Shown piece after piece: positions 40,672 to 50,361 of a DNA stretch of 64,000 bases (positions within the stretch are counted from its first letter, which is position 1; each line of letters opens with the position of its first letter). The notes beneath the pieces were generated by a model. The model had not been told where the DNA came from, made no database searches, and saw nothing but the letters and a program-made list of their open reading frames with translations. Position numbers and translations under genes: made by a program. This stretch comes from an uncultured Granulosicoccaceae bacterium. GTDB lineage: Bacteria > Pseudomonadota > Gammaproteobacteria > Granulosicoccales > Granulosicoccaceae. The DNA is taken from positions 1 to 64,000 of the forward strand of contig CALGNZ010000022.1 in NCBI GenBank assembly GCA_937957915.1. The letters run 5' to 3'.

Positions 40672-41709
40672 TCAGTACTCAATGAATGTTAACTGATCAT
40701 CACATACTGGCTGGCAAACAGCCAAAATTTGCGCCACCACACTGGCCGCAATAACTGAAGGGTGTTTACCGGTTATTTCTGGTAGTCCGACAGGAATGTG
40801 TAGTTTTTCCAGTTGAGACTGTGGAATGCCATTGACCCGTAATTGCTCTTTGAGTAGAGCCGCTTTCCTGGCAGAGCCAATACAACCTGCAAAAATTAAC
40901 CCTGGCTGTAACAGCGCCTGTTTACAAAGTTGTAAATCCTGTTGGTGGTCATTGGACATAATAATAACCACAGATCCGGTGGCGGGTGGCTCGTTTGCCA
41001 GTTTAAACATAGAGCGTCTGGTAACCAATGGCCCCTTTGGATCTGATTCGATAAATTTTTCCGCGAACCAAATTACCGATAGAGGAAGCAGGCACAATAG
41101 TCGAATCGTCTCAATAGCCACCCGGTGACGTCCTACTACAGTAACCGGATTTGCTGGAGCCCCTACCGGCAGCAACAGAATTTCCTCTTTGGAGGATCTT
41201 AGCAGATTAGCGCCTGACATCACGTCACCAGCTATTTGAGCATCGGCTGTATCCGTTGCCTCGTGTTGGCTGTGGAGCGACGCATACTCATCCTCGGTTA
41301 GAGCCTTGATAGTCGAGTTGCTGTTAGCGGGCCCTCTGCTAAACGCCAGCCAAACATTGTCACCTGCGCGGATTAGTGTTTGAGCGTCATGAACCCAGAC
41401 ATGGTTAGCGGTCGCATCAAAAAATTGATAAACAACGCGACAATAGCCGTTTGCCGTAGACAAAACCTCTCCGAGTGGATAGGCGACCTCAGTCCAGTGC
41501 TTCTTCTCATCCAGGAGTTTTTTCGCGTCACCGATGATCAGGTCGCGACGTTTGTCATTGATGATGTTAGTTGCTATCAACTCGTTGGTGAGTACGAGCA
41601 TGCCCCGATCACCGTCTGGAGAGGCGCCGTTGACATCGCATACCACGGCTATCAAAACCGGCTCGTCGAGTGATAACTGTGTGCTGATTTGTGAAAGCCA
41701 GTGAAACAT
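40672..41709 (-). CDS. XdhC/CoxI family protein
   Basis: XdhC-like N region (GDRGMLVLTNE) and C-terminal Rossmann region ending FAGCIGSARKAALLKEQL...IPVGLPEITGKHPSVIAASVVAQIL; start placed at Met 41709. Confidence 0.78.
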   Translation of the reverse strand: MFHWLSQISTQLSLDEPVLIAVVCDVNGASPDGDRGMLVLTNELIATNIINDKRRDLIIGDAKKLLDEKKHWTEVAYPLGEVLSTANGYCRVVYQFFDATANHVWVHDAQTLIRAGDNVWLAFSRGPANSNSTIKALTEDEYASLHSQHEATDTADAQIAGDVMSGANLLRSSKEEILLLPVGAPANPVTVVGRHRVAIETIRLLCLLPLSVIWFAEKFIESDPKGPLVTRRSMFKLANEPPATGSVVIIMSNDHQQDLQLCKQALLQPGLIFAGCIGSARKAALLKEQLRVNGIPQSQLEKLHIPVGLPEITGKHPSVIAASVVAQILAVCQPVCDDQLTFIEY

Positions 41710-42084
41710 GGGGTTGCCGAAGTTCAAACGATTGAATAACACAGCTGAAAGGTTGATACCACGCGGCTTTTCAGGGTTGCCTGCTTATAGATAAACATAG
41801 GTGCATCGCGATAGTCAAACAGTTGACGATAGTGGGTGTCTGCTATGCCCAGTTGTTACAGATGATTTTTTTTTAACAAATACTCACTGGCCATGCGAAT
41901 TTCCAACTCCCGACTATACTCCGTTAGATACAGGGAAATGAGCCACTCACATCTGGCAACAAAATGAGTGCTTTGCTCAAACAGGAGTAGGGCAAAAGCA
42001 GATGTTTGGAAAGCAATAGCGCTTAATGCTGAGCTAAAAAATAAAAATATCGAATTTACTCTGGACGATAAAAAGCAGAAGAAA

Positions 42085-43263
42085 ATGAATAATAAATTAA
42101 TTGCCCCAATACTCGTGACCGCAAGCACGATAGGGCTTTGCGGTAATGCGCTGAGCCAGCAGCCATTGAATGGCTGGGATGCGAAATTTCAAAAGCGATT
42201 ATACCTGGGGTTAGGAGGGGGTACTTCAGTACTTAAGCCAGATACTTCAGGTATTGATGGTATCGATGTTATTGATGAAAACGACTCTGCGGCACACGTT
42301 ACCGTTGGTATGGATTTCAACAGGCGTCTGAGTTTTGAACTTCAGTATGCAGAGCTTGGAACCGCTCAACTCAGCGAAGGCGCCGAGGTAGAATATACAG
42401 AAGTCTCACTGAGCGGTTTGCTGTATCTTTGGAATGCAACGGCAGGTGGGGCTTATAGTGACTACGACGGGCTCGATATGCGCACTGGCTTGTCCATATA
42501 CGGGCGCCTTGGTGGCGGCCAGATGGAAAATGAAGCCACCGGCGTTGAAGCCAGCAGGGTTAATGATTTTCAGGTGACGGCAGGATTGGGTGCCGAGTAC
42601 GGTCTTCGTAACGGGCTTGCAGTGCGTGCTGAATACATCTCCTATGATACTGACGCGCAGTATGGCGGTTTGTCGCTGTTATATCGATTCGGTGGACTCC
42701 GAAACTCCGGCTTTGAAGGCAGCACAGAGTTGCCATCCCTGCCACCGCCACAGCCTATTTCGACATTACCACCGCCGCCCACTCCGGCAGAATTGCCTGT
42801 GCCTGCAGAGCTGTCTTCAACAACCCTGCTGGTGGAAGATACTGATGCAGATGGGGTAGCTAACGCTGAGGACCAATGTCCTGATACCGCGGTGGGTACA
42901 CCGGTTGGGGAAACTGGCTGTGCGATGTTTGATGGTGCTATAGATGGTGTGAATTTCCTCTCTGGATCAGATACGCTCACCGACTTTGCCAGAGACACAC
43001 TGGACGGTGTTGTTGCAAGAATGCAGGAATTCCCCGAAATTCGCGTATCTGTACACGCACACACAGACAGTGACGGAGACGAAGCCGAAAATATGGAATT
43101 GTCACGTCGTCGGGCTCTGTCAGTCGTACGGTACCTGACCTCAAAAGGGGTGAGCCTCGGCAGGTTTGAGGCACGTGCTTACGGTGAACGCAAGCCCATT
43201 GCTGATAACGCCACTGTAGAAGGTCGGCAGTTGAATCGCAGAGTCGAATTCAAAAAATTGTAA
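42085..43263 (+). CDS. OmpA-family outer membrane protein with thrombospondin type 3-like motif
   Basis: Signal peptide from Met 42085, beta-barrel-like region, Pro-rich linker, DTDADGVANAEDQCPDTAVGTPV, OmpA domain VSVHAHTDSDGDEAENMELSRRRALSVVRYL. Confidence 0.9.
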   Translation: MNNKLIAPILVTASTIGLCGNALSQQPLNGWDAKFQKRLYLGLGGGTSVLKPDTSGIDGIDVIDENDSAAHVTVGMDFNRRLSFELQYAELGTAQLSEGAEVEYTEVSLSGLLYLWNATAGGAYSDYDGLDMRTGLSIYGRLGGGQMENEATGVEASRVNDFQVTAGLGAEYGLRNGLAVRAEYISYDTDAQYGGLSLLYRFGGLRNSGFEGSTELPSLPPPQPISTLPPPPTPAELPVPAELSSTTLLVEDTDADGVANAEDQCPDTAVGTPVGETGCAMFDGAIDGVNFLSGSDTLTDFARDTLDGVVARMQEFPEIRVSVHAHTDSDGDEAENMELSRRRALSVVRYLTSKGVSLGRFEARAYGERKPIADNATVEGRQLNRRVEFKKL

Positions 43264-43291
43264 GTGCCACTACAACGCTGATACAAGTTAT

Positions 43292-46200
43292 ATGAAGCAT
43301 CGCGTCTATCGATGCTGTAAACAAGCAGTCAGACAGTGTCAACATAGGTTGGCACTGCTGGTTCTGTTACTCGTCGCAACTCTCGGTGCGGCGTCTGTTT
43401 ACGGTGAAACAGAGTACAATTTCTCCTCCGTTCCAAGTCTTGTTTCCGGGGCACCCCTGTCCCTGGGGGCGGTCTATCGTTTCAAGCATGTTGCTGATGG
43501 CGTTGACGCATTGGTAACGATTGCGAATATGCACAATGCCACTGTTGTAGAGATTGACGATTCTCTGCAGGGGACAAGTGCCGCATTTCAACCACAAATA
43601 GACTCAACTGAATCAGGTGGCTATGTCGATTTCGACATAGCCTTTGTAGCGGGTGGAACTGATACTCAACAAGCTGTTTTTACGGTTGTAAGTGCCCTCG
43701 ACCTGAATACAGTTACGGAATATGATCAGTTTTTTTCAGTGTCTGATTTTACAATCGAATCAGATACTGTCCTTGATGTGTCAGTTGAAGCACCGCAAGT
43801 CCTGACTGTAAATGGTGGATCGATAGCGTTTACGTCCGTCTCGCCATTGTACACGCGCGCTGCTGTGTCATTGGGTGTTCGCAATGCAAAGAGCTTTGTG
43901 TACAGAGTGGGTACCACCAGTAGTTCGCGTCGACAGGCATCCTTGTTATTTTCGCCGTTAGATTTCTCCGATCCTGTGTTTACAAACATCAATGACTCCC
44001 CTCAAGCGCAGAATGACCGTGATGTTGTAGATTTCAATAGTAGCCTCTCCGTCGCGGCACCGGGGTTACTCGTCAACGATAGCGATATTGACAATGACAC
44101 ACTGTCGATCACCCATTTTCAACATGGCGAAAAATCTCTTGAAGCTGGTAACACTGCAGAGTTGCCAGAGGGACATTTGACAGTTAATGCGGATGGATCC
44201 TATCGGTTTTTGCCAGCTCCAAACCTGAGTGGATCAGTCACCGGAGTGACGTATGTTGTTGAAGATGGAAAAGGGGGGCATGATGAAGCGATTCTGGATC
44301 TATCTATTCGTTCGGAGGCACTGCCAACAGATTCCAGACAGCTATTGCTGGATGAACCAGCCCCTATTGTTGCGGCAGTCAACGTTGACGAAGATGAAAA
44401 CGATGATGGCTGGATTAATAGTCAGGAGCTACACGGTCCTGTGGATATTAGTTTTATCCTTCCCGAAAATGCTATTGCCGGAGACAGCCTGAGACTGTCT
44501 GACGGCCACAGTGAAAAACTATTTGTGGTTGATTCTGACGTATTGGTAGCCGGAAAGGTTGTTGCCTCATTTGTAGCGCCGGTGGACAGAGGGGTTATCG
44601 AGATCGAGGCAACCTATCTTGACGCCGAAGGTAATCTGGTATTGATGATGTCTGATCGTGCAATGATTGATCTGTTGCCAAATGCAGCGCCAACAGTAGC
44701 GATTGTTGCTGATCTCGATAATAGTGGTTTTCTGTCGCTGCAGGAACATGTCGAACTCGCCACAGTCGATATTGATTTACCCGCCAGCGCGCTGGTCAAT
44801 GATCGTGTAGAAATTCGTGCTGGAACAAAGGTTATTGATGTAGTACTGGCACCTTTGGATATTGCAAACGGCAGTCTGAGTATACCAATTACCGTACCCC
44901 CCGAAGGGAGTACCCTGTCGGTGCTGGTTAAGATTTTTGATGAAGCGGGTAATGCATCAGATATCGCCAGCGATTCAGTAGTAGTAGACACAGTGGCCCC
45001 GGTACCGCCCGTTATTGACCCACTCACCACTGCAAGCAGCACCCCGATAATTACCGGAGGTTCCCCGTTGGGCAATGACTTTATCCTGAGTGTAACTGTG
45101 AACGGTGTTGTATATGCCAGTGGAGATGGTGATCTATTGGAAACGGGTGATGGAACATGGCGATTATCGATACCGGAGCTCGACGCCTTACCAAATGGAA
45201 TTTATGATGTGCAGGCAACACTGTCTGACATGGCCGGTAATCAGAGCGTCGATACCACAGCTAACGAGCTCAAAGTGGATCTTATCGTGCCTAATATTTC
45301 GGTTGTGAGTACAGGACCGGTATCTGATCCCGCGCCGTTGATTAGTGGAGCCACTGATCAGGAAGACCTTAGTCAGGTACGTGTTGTAACGGTAGGCAAT
45401 GTCTTTGTTTGTGACGCATTGGTTGAGGATTCAGAATGGTTTTGCCGCTCGCGGATTACATTGCCTGTTGGTGACACCTCACTACTTGCCAGTGTGTCTG
45501 ATCGGGTAGGAAATTCAGGTAGTGTAGAATTTTCAATTGTGGTAGTCGCGTCTAGTGACCAGGACGCAGATGGTATTCCGGATGATGTTGATGGTACAGA
45601 TGATGCCGATGGCGATGGCCTGGCGAATTACCTTGATGCAGATAGCGACAACGATACGATAGCTGACTATATCGAGGGGGCTATTGATAGCGATGGTGAT
45701 CAGATCAGGGACTTTCTGGACCTTGATTCTGATAATGATTCTTTGAGTGATCTTTACGAGTCTGGCTTTAGCAGATTGGTCGACAGGGATGGCACTGGTA
45801 CAATTGACTCATCCATTATCGTTGGTGTAAATGGCCTGGCAGATGTCATCGAAACTGTGAAAGACAGTGGAGAGTCACCTCTGCCAGAAGATAGTGATAA
45901 TGATGGCCTGCCAGACTTTATCGATCGTGATAGTGACAACGATGGTATAGAAGATGTTGCGGAGCAGGGTATTCCTGAGTCTCCAGAGCCAAGCGCTCTA
46001 CCCGCTATGTCAGATGACCCCTCATCGGCCTTACGGGACGCCGTTGATACTGATCGTGATGGTATAGCAGACTACCTCGATCTTGACTCTGATCAGGATG
46101 GTGTTCCGGATGTGATTGAGGAAAATGGTGTAGATGCTGATCTGGATGGTCGACTTGACGATTCAGTAGACGTGAACAAGGATGGAATCAGTGACCACCG

Positions 46201-46753
46201 ATCCGGCAATGAGTATCTGGATGTCGACAGAGATGGAGTTGCAAACCAGAAGGATCTGGACAGTGATGCCGATGGCATTTCAGATTTGATAGAAAGTGGA
46301 GGCGTTGACGCGAATCTCGATGGTATACATGATGGTTGGGCTGATCAAAACGCAAACGGCATTAGCGATGATGTAGATCAGTTCTACACCGCCGGTTTCG
46401 ACACAGATGAAGATTCTATTGATGATTTATACGATGCCGACTTTGTAACTGAACAAGACTCCGATGGTGACGGCATTATTAATAGCTTTGATGTGGACAG
46501 TGATGGTAATGGACGTTTAGATATATTGGACAATGCTGAGCTTGTCGCCATCGATTCAAACCGGGATGGTGTTCCCGATATGTTCGAACCTGAATTGCAG
46601 CCCGCAATTTCAACCGGCACCGGGGCGTTAGGTTGTTCTCTGAATTATTCGTCACGAGTAGCATTGGGTGACCCGACATTTCTGCTGATGTTTTTCTTTG
46701 CAATTGTGGCGAGTAGCAGACGTAGACTTGCGCAGCTTAGTGGTCTTACTTAG
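43292..46753 (+). CDS. Large surface protein: Ig/cadherin-like modules, thrombospondin type 3-like repeats, C-terminal sorting-signal-like tail
   Basis: Repeated DxDxDGxxDxxD motifs; tail GALGCSLNYSSRVALGDPTFLLMFFFAIVASSRRRLAQ. Confidence 0.85.
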   Translation: MKHRVYRCCKQAVRQCQHRLALLVLLLVATLGAASVYGETEYNFSSVPSLVSGAPLSLGAVYRFKHVADGVDALVTIANMHNATVVEIDDSLQGTSAAFQPQIDSTESGGYVDFDIAFVAGGTDTQQAVFTVVSALDLNTVTEYDQFFSVSDFTIESDTVLDVSVEAPQVLTVNGGSIAFTSVSPLYTRAAVSLGVRNAKSFVYRVGTTSSSRRQASLLFSPLDFSDPVFTNINDSPQAQNDRDVVDFNSSLSVAAPGLLVNDSDIDNDTLSITHFQHGEKSLEAGNTAELPEGHLTVNADGSYRFLPAPNLSGSVTGVTYVVEDGKGGHDEAILDLSIRSEALPTDSRQLLLDEPAPIVAAVNVDEDENDDGWINSQELHGPVDISFILPENAIAGDSLRLSDGHSEKLFVVDSDVLVAGKVVASFVAPVDRGVIEIEATYLDAEGNLVLMMSDRAMIDLLPNAAPTVAIVADLDNSGFLSLQEHVELATVDIDLPASALVNDRVEIRAGTKVIDVVLAPLDIANGSLSIPITVPPEGSTLSVLVKIFDEAGNASDIASDSVVVDTVAPVPPVIDPLTTASSTPIITGGSPLGNDFILSVTVNGVVYASGDGDLLETGDGTWRLSIPELDALPNGIYDVQATLSDMAGNQSVDTTANELKVDLIVPNISVVSTGPVSDPAPLISGATDQEDLSQVRVVTVGNVFVCDALVEDSEWFCRSRITLPVGDTSLLASVSDRVGNSGSVEFSIVVVASSDQDADGIPDDVDGTDDADGDGLANYLDADSDNDTIADYIEGAIDSDGDQIRDFLDLDSDNDSLSDLYESGFSRLVDRDGTGTIDSSIIVGVNGLADVIETVKDSGESPLPEDSDNDGLPDFIDRDSDNDGIEDVAEQGIPESPEPSALPAMSDDPSSALRDAVDTDRDGIADYLDLDSDQDGVPDVIEENGVDADLDGRLDDSVDVNKDGISDHRSGNEYLDVDRDGVANQKDLDSDADGISDLIESGGVDANLDGIHDGWADQNANGISDDVDQFYTAGFDTDEDSIDDLYDADFVTEQDSDGDGIINSFDVDSDGNGRLDILDNAELVAIDSNRDGVPDMFEPELQPAISTGTGALGCSLNYSSRVALGDPTFLLMFFFAIVASSRRRLAQLSGLT

Positions 46754-48252
46754 GATGGGGTGGCCTCCGTAATTGAAAAGCAAAAACGAGTACCGTTTCC
46801 GGTATTTTTAACGCCCAATTCGCCACCGTGTAAAGCAATAATTCTTTGTGCAATCGCCAGGCCCAGCCCTGCGTTTTTCTCGCCTATGTGCTGATTGTCA
46901 GCTCGATAGAAGCGATCAAAAATATTCCCTAATTGTGACTCATCGATTCCGGGGCCATTGTCTTCAATACTGAATTCCAGGACCTTCCTCGTGTTCTGTC
47001 CGGGGTCGACTTCCAGTTTTAGTAGAGACAGCTTTACCCAGCCGTTGTCTTGCGTATATTGCAACGCATTACTTAGTAGATTGCTTATTGCTCGGTCGAT
47101 CATTGGTAAGTCGCCCAGTATTAAGTGCGGCCCTTCCTTTTGCTCGTAAGTTAGTTCAATCGATTTTGTTTCTGCGAGAGGCTGGTAACCCTGCATGACA
47201 TCGCTAATGATATCACTTAAAGACAATATCTCTTTAACCGGGAGGTCGGGATAATTTTCCAGTTTAGCGAGTTCGAACAGGTTCGATATAAGGTTTTGTA
47301 GTCTTTTGCTGTGCTTTAATGAAATGCTTAGATAGCGCTTTCGCTCTTCTTCGGTGAGTGTTTCATACTTCTGTTGCAATAACTCCAGATACCCCTGTGT
47401 TGCGGTTAGTGGGGTTCGAAGGTCATGTGAGATGTTAGCGATAAACTTTCGTCTGTTTTGGTCCTGTTGTTCCAGCTGCTGTATCTGCTCAGTGATTCTC
47501 TGTGCCATTGAATCGTAGTTGCTACCCAGTTTCGAGATCTCGTCAGACCCGGTGTCGCTGGCGGCATCTCGGTACAGTAGATTTTGGCGATAACCGGAAA
47601 TTCTGAAATCATCGATTACCCCGCTGAGAATATGCAGTCGTGCTGTGATGCGTTTAAATATCGTGAGTCCTGCCAGGAGGGAGACAAGTAGGCTGCCGAT
47701 TAGCGCGTAGATACCGATTGTGGAGATAAGGTCTGTAGCGCGACCGCGCTGATATCTCTTATGATCCTCACCACGTAAAGTGACATATAAATATCCGAGT
47801 TCCCGTTCTCCGGCTGCAAGTCGGGCTACTGAAAAAGTAACGGGGTTGTCGGGTGCTCGTGGGTCCTGTGCAAATAGCGGGAATCTATCGGAGTTGCTTT
47901 GTAAAAAATTCATTAGTGGAGCGAGGGAAATTTTTTTTATTAGTAGTTTTGATGAATCAACAGACGTCGAGGTTATTTCGCCATCCATATTCAATAAATA
48001 CAATTCCACATCTGGATTGACAATCATCATCAAATGGAAGAGTTGCTCGATATATTGTCGATCAATATCTCCTGTCAACGTTTGCGGAATCTCAGTGACC
48101 AGATTTCCCGCCAGTTTGGCGTTCTCTCGTTGCAGGTCACCCATTATTCTTTGCCTGGTCAGCGAATAAGAAATCGCTGAGTAAACAATTGCGGTGACAA
48201 AAAGCAGGGCGATTAGTGTTAGTGCCAGCTTCGCATATAGGGATTTAGGCAA
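46750..48252 (-). CDS. Sensor histidine kinase
   Basis: FIANISHDLRTPLTATQGYLELL (H box), ISNLLSNALQYT (N box), FSIEDNGPGIDE, GLGLAIAQRI; two TM segments. Confidence 0.95.
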   Translation of the reverse strand: MPKSLYAKLALTLIALLFVTAIVYSAISYSLTRQRIMGDLQRENAKLAGNLVTEIPQTLTGDIDRQYIEQLFHLMMIVNPDVELYLLNMDGEITSTSVDSSKLLIKKISLAPLMNFLQSNSDRFPLFAQDPRAPDNPVTFSVARLAAGERELGYLYVTLRGEDHKRYQRGRATDLISTIGIYALIGSLLVSLLAGLTIFKRITARLHILSGVIDDFRISGYRQNLLYRDAASDTGSDEISKLGSNYDSMAQRITEQIQQLEQQDQNRRKFIANISHDLRTPLTATQGYLELLQQKYETLTEEERKRYLSISLKHSKRLQNLISNLFELAKLENYPDLPVKEILSLSDIISDVMQGYQPLAETKSIELTYEQKEGPHLILGDLPMIDRAISNLLSNALQYTQDNGWVKLSLLKLEVDPGQNTRKVLEFSIEDNGPGIDESQLGNIFDRFYRADNQHIGEKNAGLGLAIAQRIIALHGGELGVKNTGNGTRFCFSITEATPS

Positions 48253-48258
48253 TGTCGA

Positions 48259-48942
48259 CTACTCGGCTTTTGCGAATTCGTAACCTACACCCCAACGGGT
48301 AAGGATGTATTCAGGCTCATGGGGTTTGTTTTCTATTTTTGACCGCAGCCGGTTAATGTGTGAGTTGACGGTGTGGTGATACCCTTCGTAGCTGTAGCCC
48401 CAAACTCGATCGAGCAACTGCATTCTGGAGAAAACTCGGCCTGGATTGTCCATGAAATGGTGAAGCAGATCGAATTCCTTAGGAGTCAATTCTATTTCAG
48501 TTCCATCGAGAAAAAGCCTGCGATTTTCGACATCGATTTCAAGTGCCTTAAACCTTAAAGCAGTTTGCCGCGGTTCGTCAGACTCAGAAATGTTCGCACG
48601 CCTCAGAAGGGCCTTGACCCGTGCGGTCAGTTCCAGCGTGCTGAAGGGTTTTGTCATGTAGTCGTCGGCACCCATCTCGAGACCCAAAACCCGATCGAGT
48701 TCCGAGGATTTTGCTGTGAGCATCAATATGGGGATCTGTCTGTTGCTCACCCGTACAGTTCTGCAGATTTCCAGGCCATCAACCTCCGGTAACATAATGT
48801 CCAGTATGAGCATGTCAAAAGACTCGGTTTGAGCCTTTTCCAGAGCGTCGCGGCCATTTGGCACCCAGGTGCACTCACATTGAACGTCTTTGAGTTGGAG
48901 AGCGACCAGTTCAGCGAGATCTGGATCGTCTTCTACGAGCAT
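48259..48942 (-). CDS. OmpR/PhoB-family response regulator
   Basis: MLVEDDPDLAEL, MLILDIMLPEVDGLEICR, TAKSSELDRVLGLEMGADDYMTKPF, winged helix DNA-binding C-terminus. Confidence 0.95.
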   Translation of the reverse strand: MLVEDDPDLAELVALQLKDVQCECTWVPNGRDALEKAQTESFDMLILDIMLPEVDGLEICRTVRVSNRQIPILMLTAKSSELDRVLGLEMGADDYMTKPFSTLELTARVKALLRRANISESDEPRQTALRFKALEIDVENRRLFLDGTEIELTPKEFDLLHHFMDNPGRVFSRMQLLDRVWGYSYEGYHHTVNSHINRLRSKIENKPHEPEYILTRWGVGYEFAKAE

Positions 48943-49446
48943 TATTTTTCGAGTGTTGATGTCTTACTCTCCCGGTTCTCGAGGCACCATGGTCAGTTTT
49001 TATGCTCACGGGGCGCAATCAGGTCGAAAATCAAACCAGCAGCCGTAGTTCTGAGTACGCTGGTGTAAAGATCGGTTTGTTGTTGGAGCAAAGGAAATAC
49101 GGTGTACGTTCCCCGAACTATTGGATGACGGTGGCAAAGTGTACCCAATTTATCACTTTGCTTGCATCATGGTCTGGTAACTCATTTCTAACAGATTTGT
49201 ATCAGACGGTCAGATTACGTCGAAGGTAACCTTTTTGCGGGTTTGGTCATGGTGTTCCTGCCTGTGGGTATTGCAGGCGAACAAATAGCGGGTGATGGTG
49301 TCGTTTTGATGGCAGTATGCGTTGAGGTGGGATACCATATTCTGTTGATTAGAAAGACGTTAGCTTCTTTCTCTGCGCCCATTTGCACTGGCGTAATGGG
49401 CTTCCGAAGTTTGGTTTGTTTATGCCTCCATTCGTGAGATCAAAAA

Positions 49447-50160
49447 TTGTTGAATATAGAAAAATACTATAAAAAAAGCGGCAACGTACTATCGTTTTCG
49501 CGAGATCAGGCAAGCATGTTTGCCAAGGGCGAGGCTGGAGACTTTAATCCAATTCACGATATTGATGTGCGACGTTTTTGCGTACCTGGTGATTTGCTTT
49601 TCAGTGTTGCACTACACAATGTGGGTGTATATCAATCGATGCGTTTTGAGTTTATGCAACTCGTGACGGATGCGCACGAACTGGAGATTGTTCAGGATGG
49701 AGAAAAATTTCTTCTTCAGGACACCTCTGGCAGAATATATCTGCAGGTGATAGTTGCGGGGAAAAAATCAGCCGATGCGGATGTCATCAGTGAACTGTCT
49801 CGTGCTTATATCGAGTTTTCAGGGGTTACATTTCCGTATTTGCTGGTAGACCTCTTGCGCGATAACGAAGTCATGATTAATCCCACACGGCCAGTGGTGA
49901 TGTATAAAAGTATGGCATTTACGCTAGAAAGATTTGAAACGGAAAAACTGTCACTTGATTACTCAGGCGGGTCGCTTATCGCAGATGGTAAAAAAGCGAA
50001 GGTAGATTTGCCGTTCGGAATTCTCAGTGGAGGGGAGCGGATTGGCCATGGCAGTAAAGAGATGTTATTGGGTGGGTTGAGACCTTATAACGAAGAACTG
50101 ATGGATACGTTGGTTGAAGATTATAATGCCATCAAAGAGAAATACATTGTTGGTAGCTAG
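49447..50160 (+). CDS. DUF3581 family protein
   Basis: KSGNVLSFSRDQASMFAKGEAGDFNPIHDIDVRRFCVPGDLLFSVAL; TTG start. Confidence 0.72.
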   Translation: MLNIEKYYKKSGNVLSFSRDQASMFAKGEAGDFNPIHDIDVRRFCVPGDLLFSVALHNVGVYQSMRFEFMQLVTDAHELEIVQDGEKFLLQDTSGRIYLQVIVAGKKSADADVISELSRAYIEFSGVTFPYLLVDLLRDNEVMINPTRPVVMYKSMAFTLERFETEKLSLDYSGGSLIADGKKAKVDLPFGILSGGERIGHGSKEMLLGGLRPYNEELMDTLVEDYNAIKEKYIVGS

Positions 50161-50361
50161 TGGGCTCCGCTTTCGGATAGAAAACCTGGTTTTTGGATTC
50201 GCAGCATTTAGTCGCTGTAGAAAAGTTACAGTCCACAATCACAGCATTGCTTTGTGAGCATTGCGTCGTGAGCATTGCAAGCTAATGTCTCGTGGATACA
50301 CGCGTGTGATAACGACGGACCCTGTCTTTGGTTATCGTCTCTGGCTAAGGTTTGATGTCTC

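Noticed and set aside
44614-45075. 153-aa minus-strand ORF inside the Ig/TSP3 gene
   Set aside because: Low-complexity antisense translation of the surface protein gene
45553-46560. Repeated DNA words in the TSP3 region as possible tandem repeat or CRISPR-like array
   Set aside because: Explained by DxDxDG protein repeats; no constant repeat/spacer spacing
48829-49437. Small plus ORFs between the response regulator and DUF3581 genes
   Set aside because: Short, mutually overlapping, no coding signature seen
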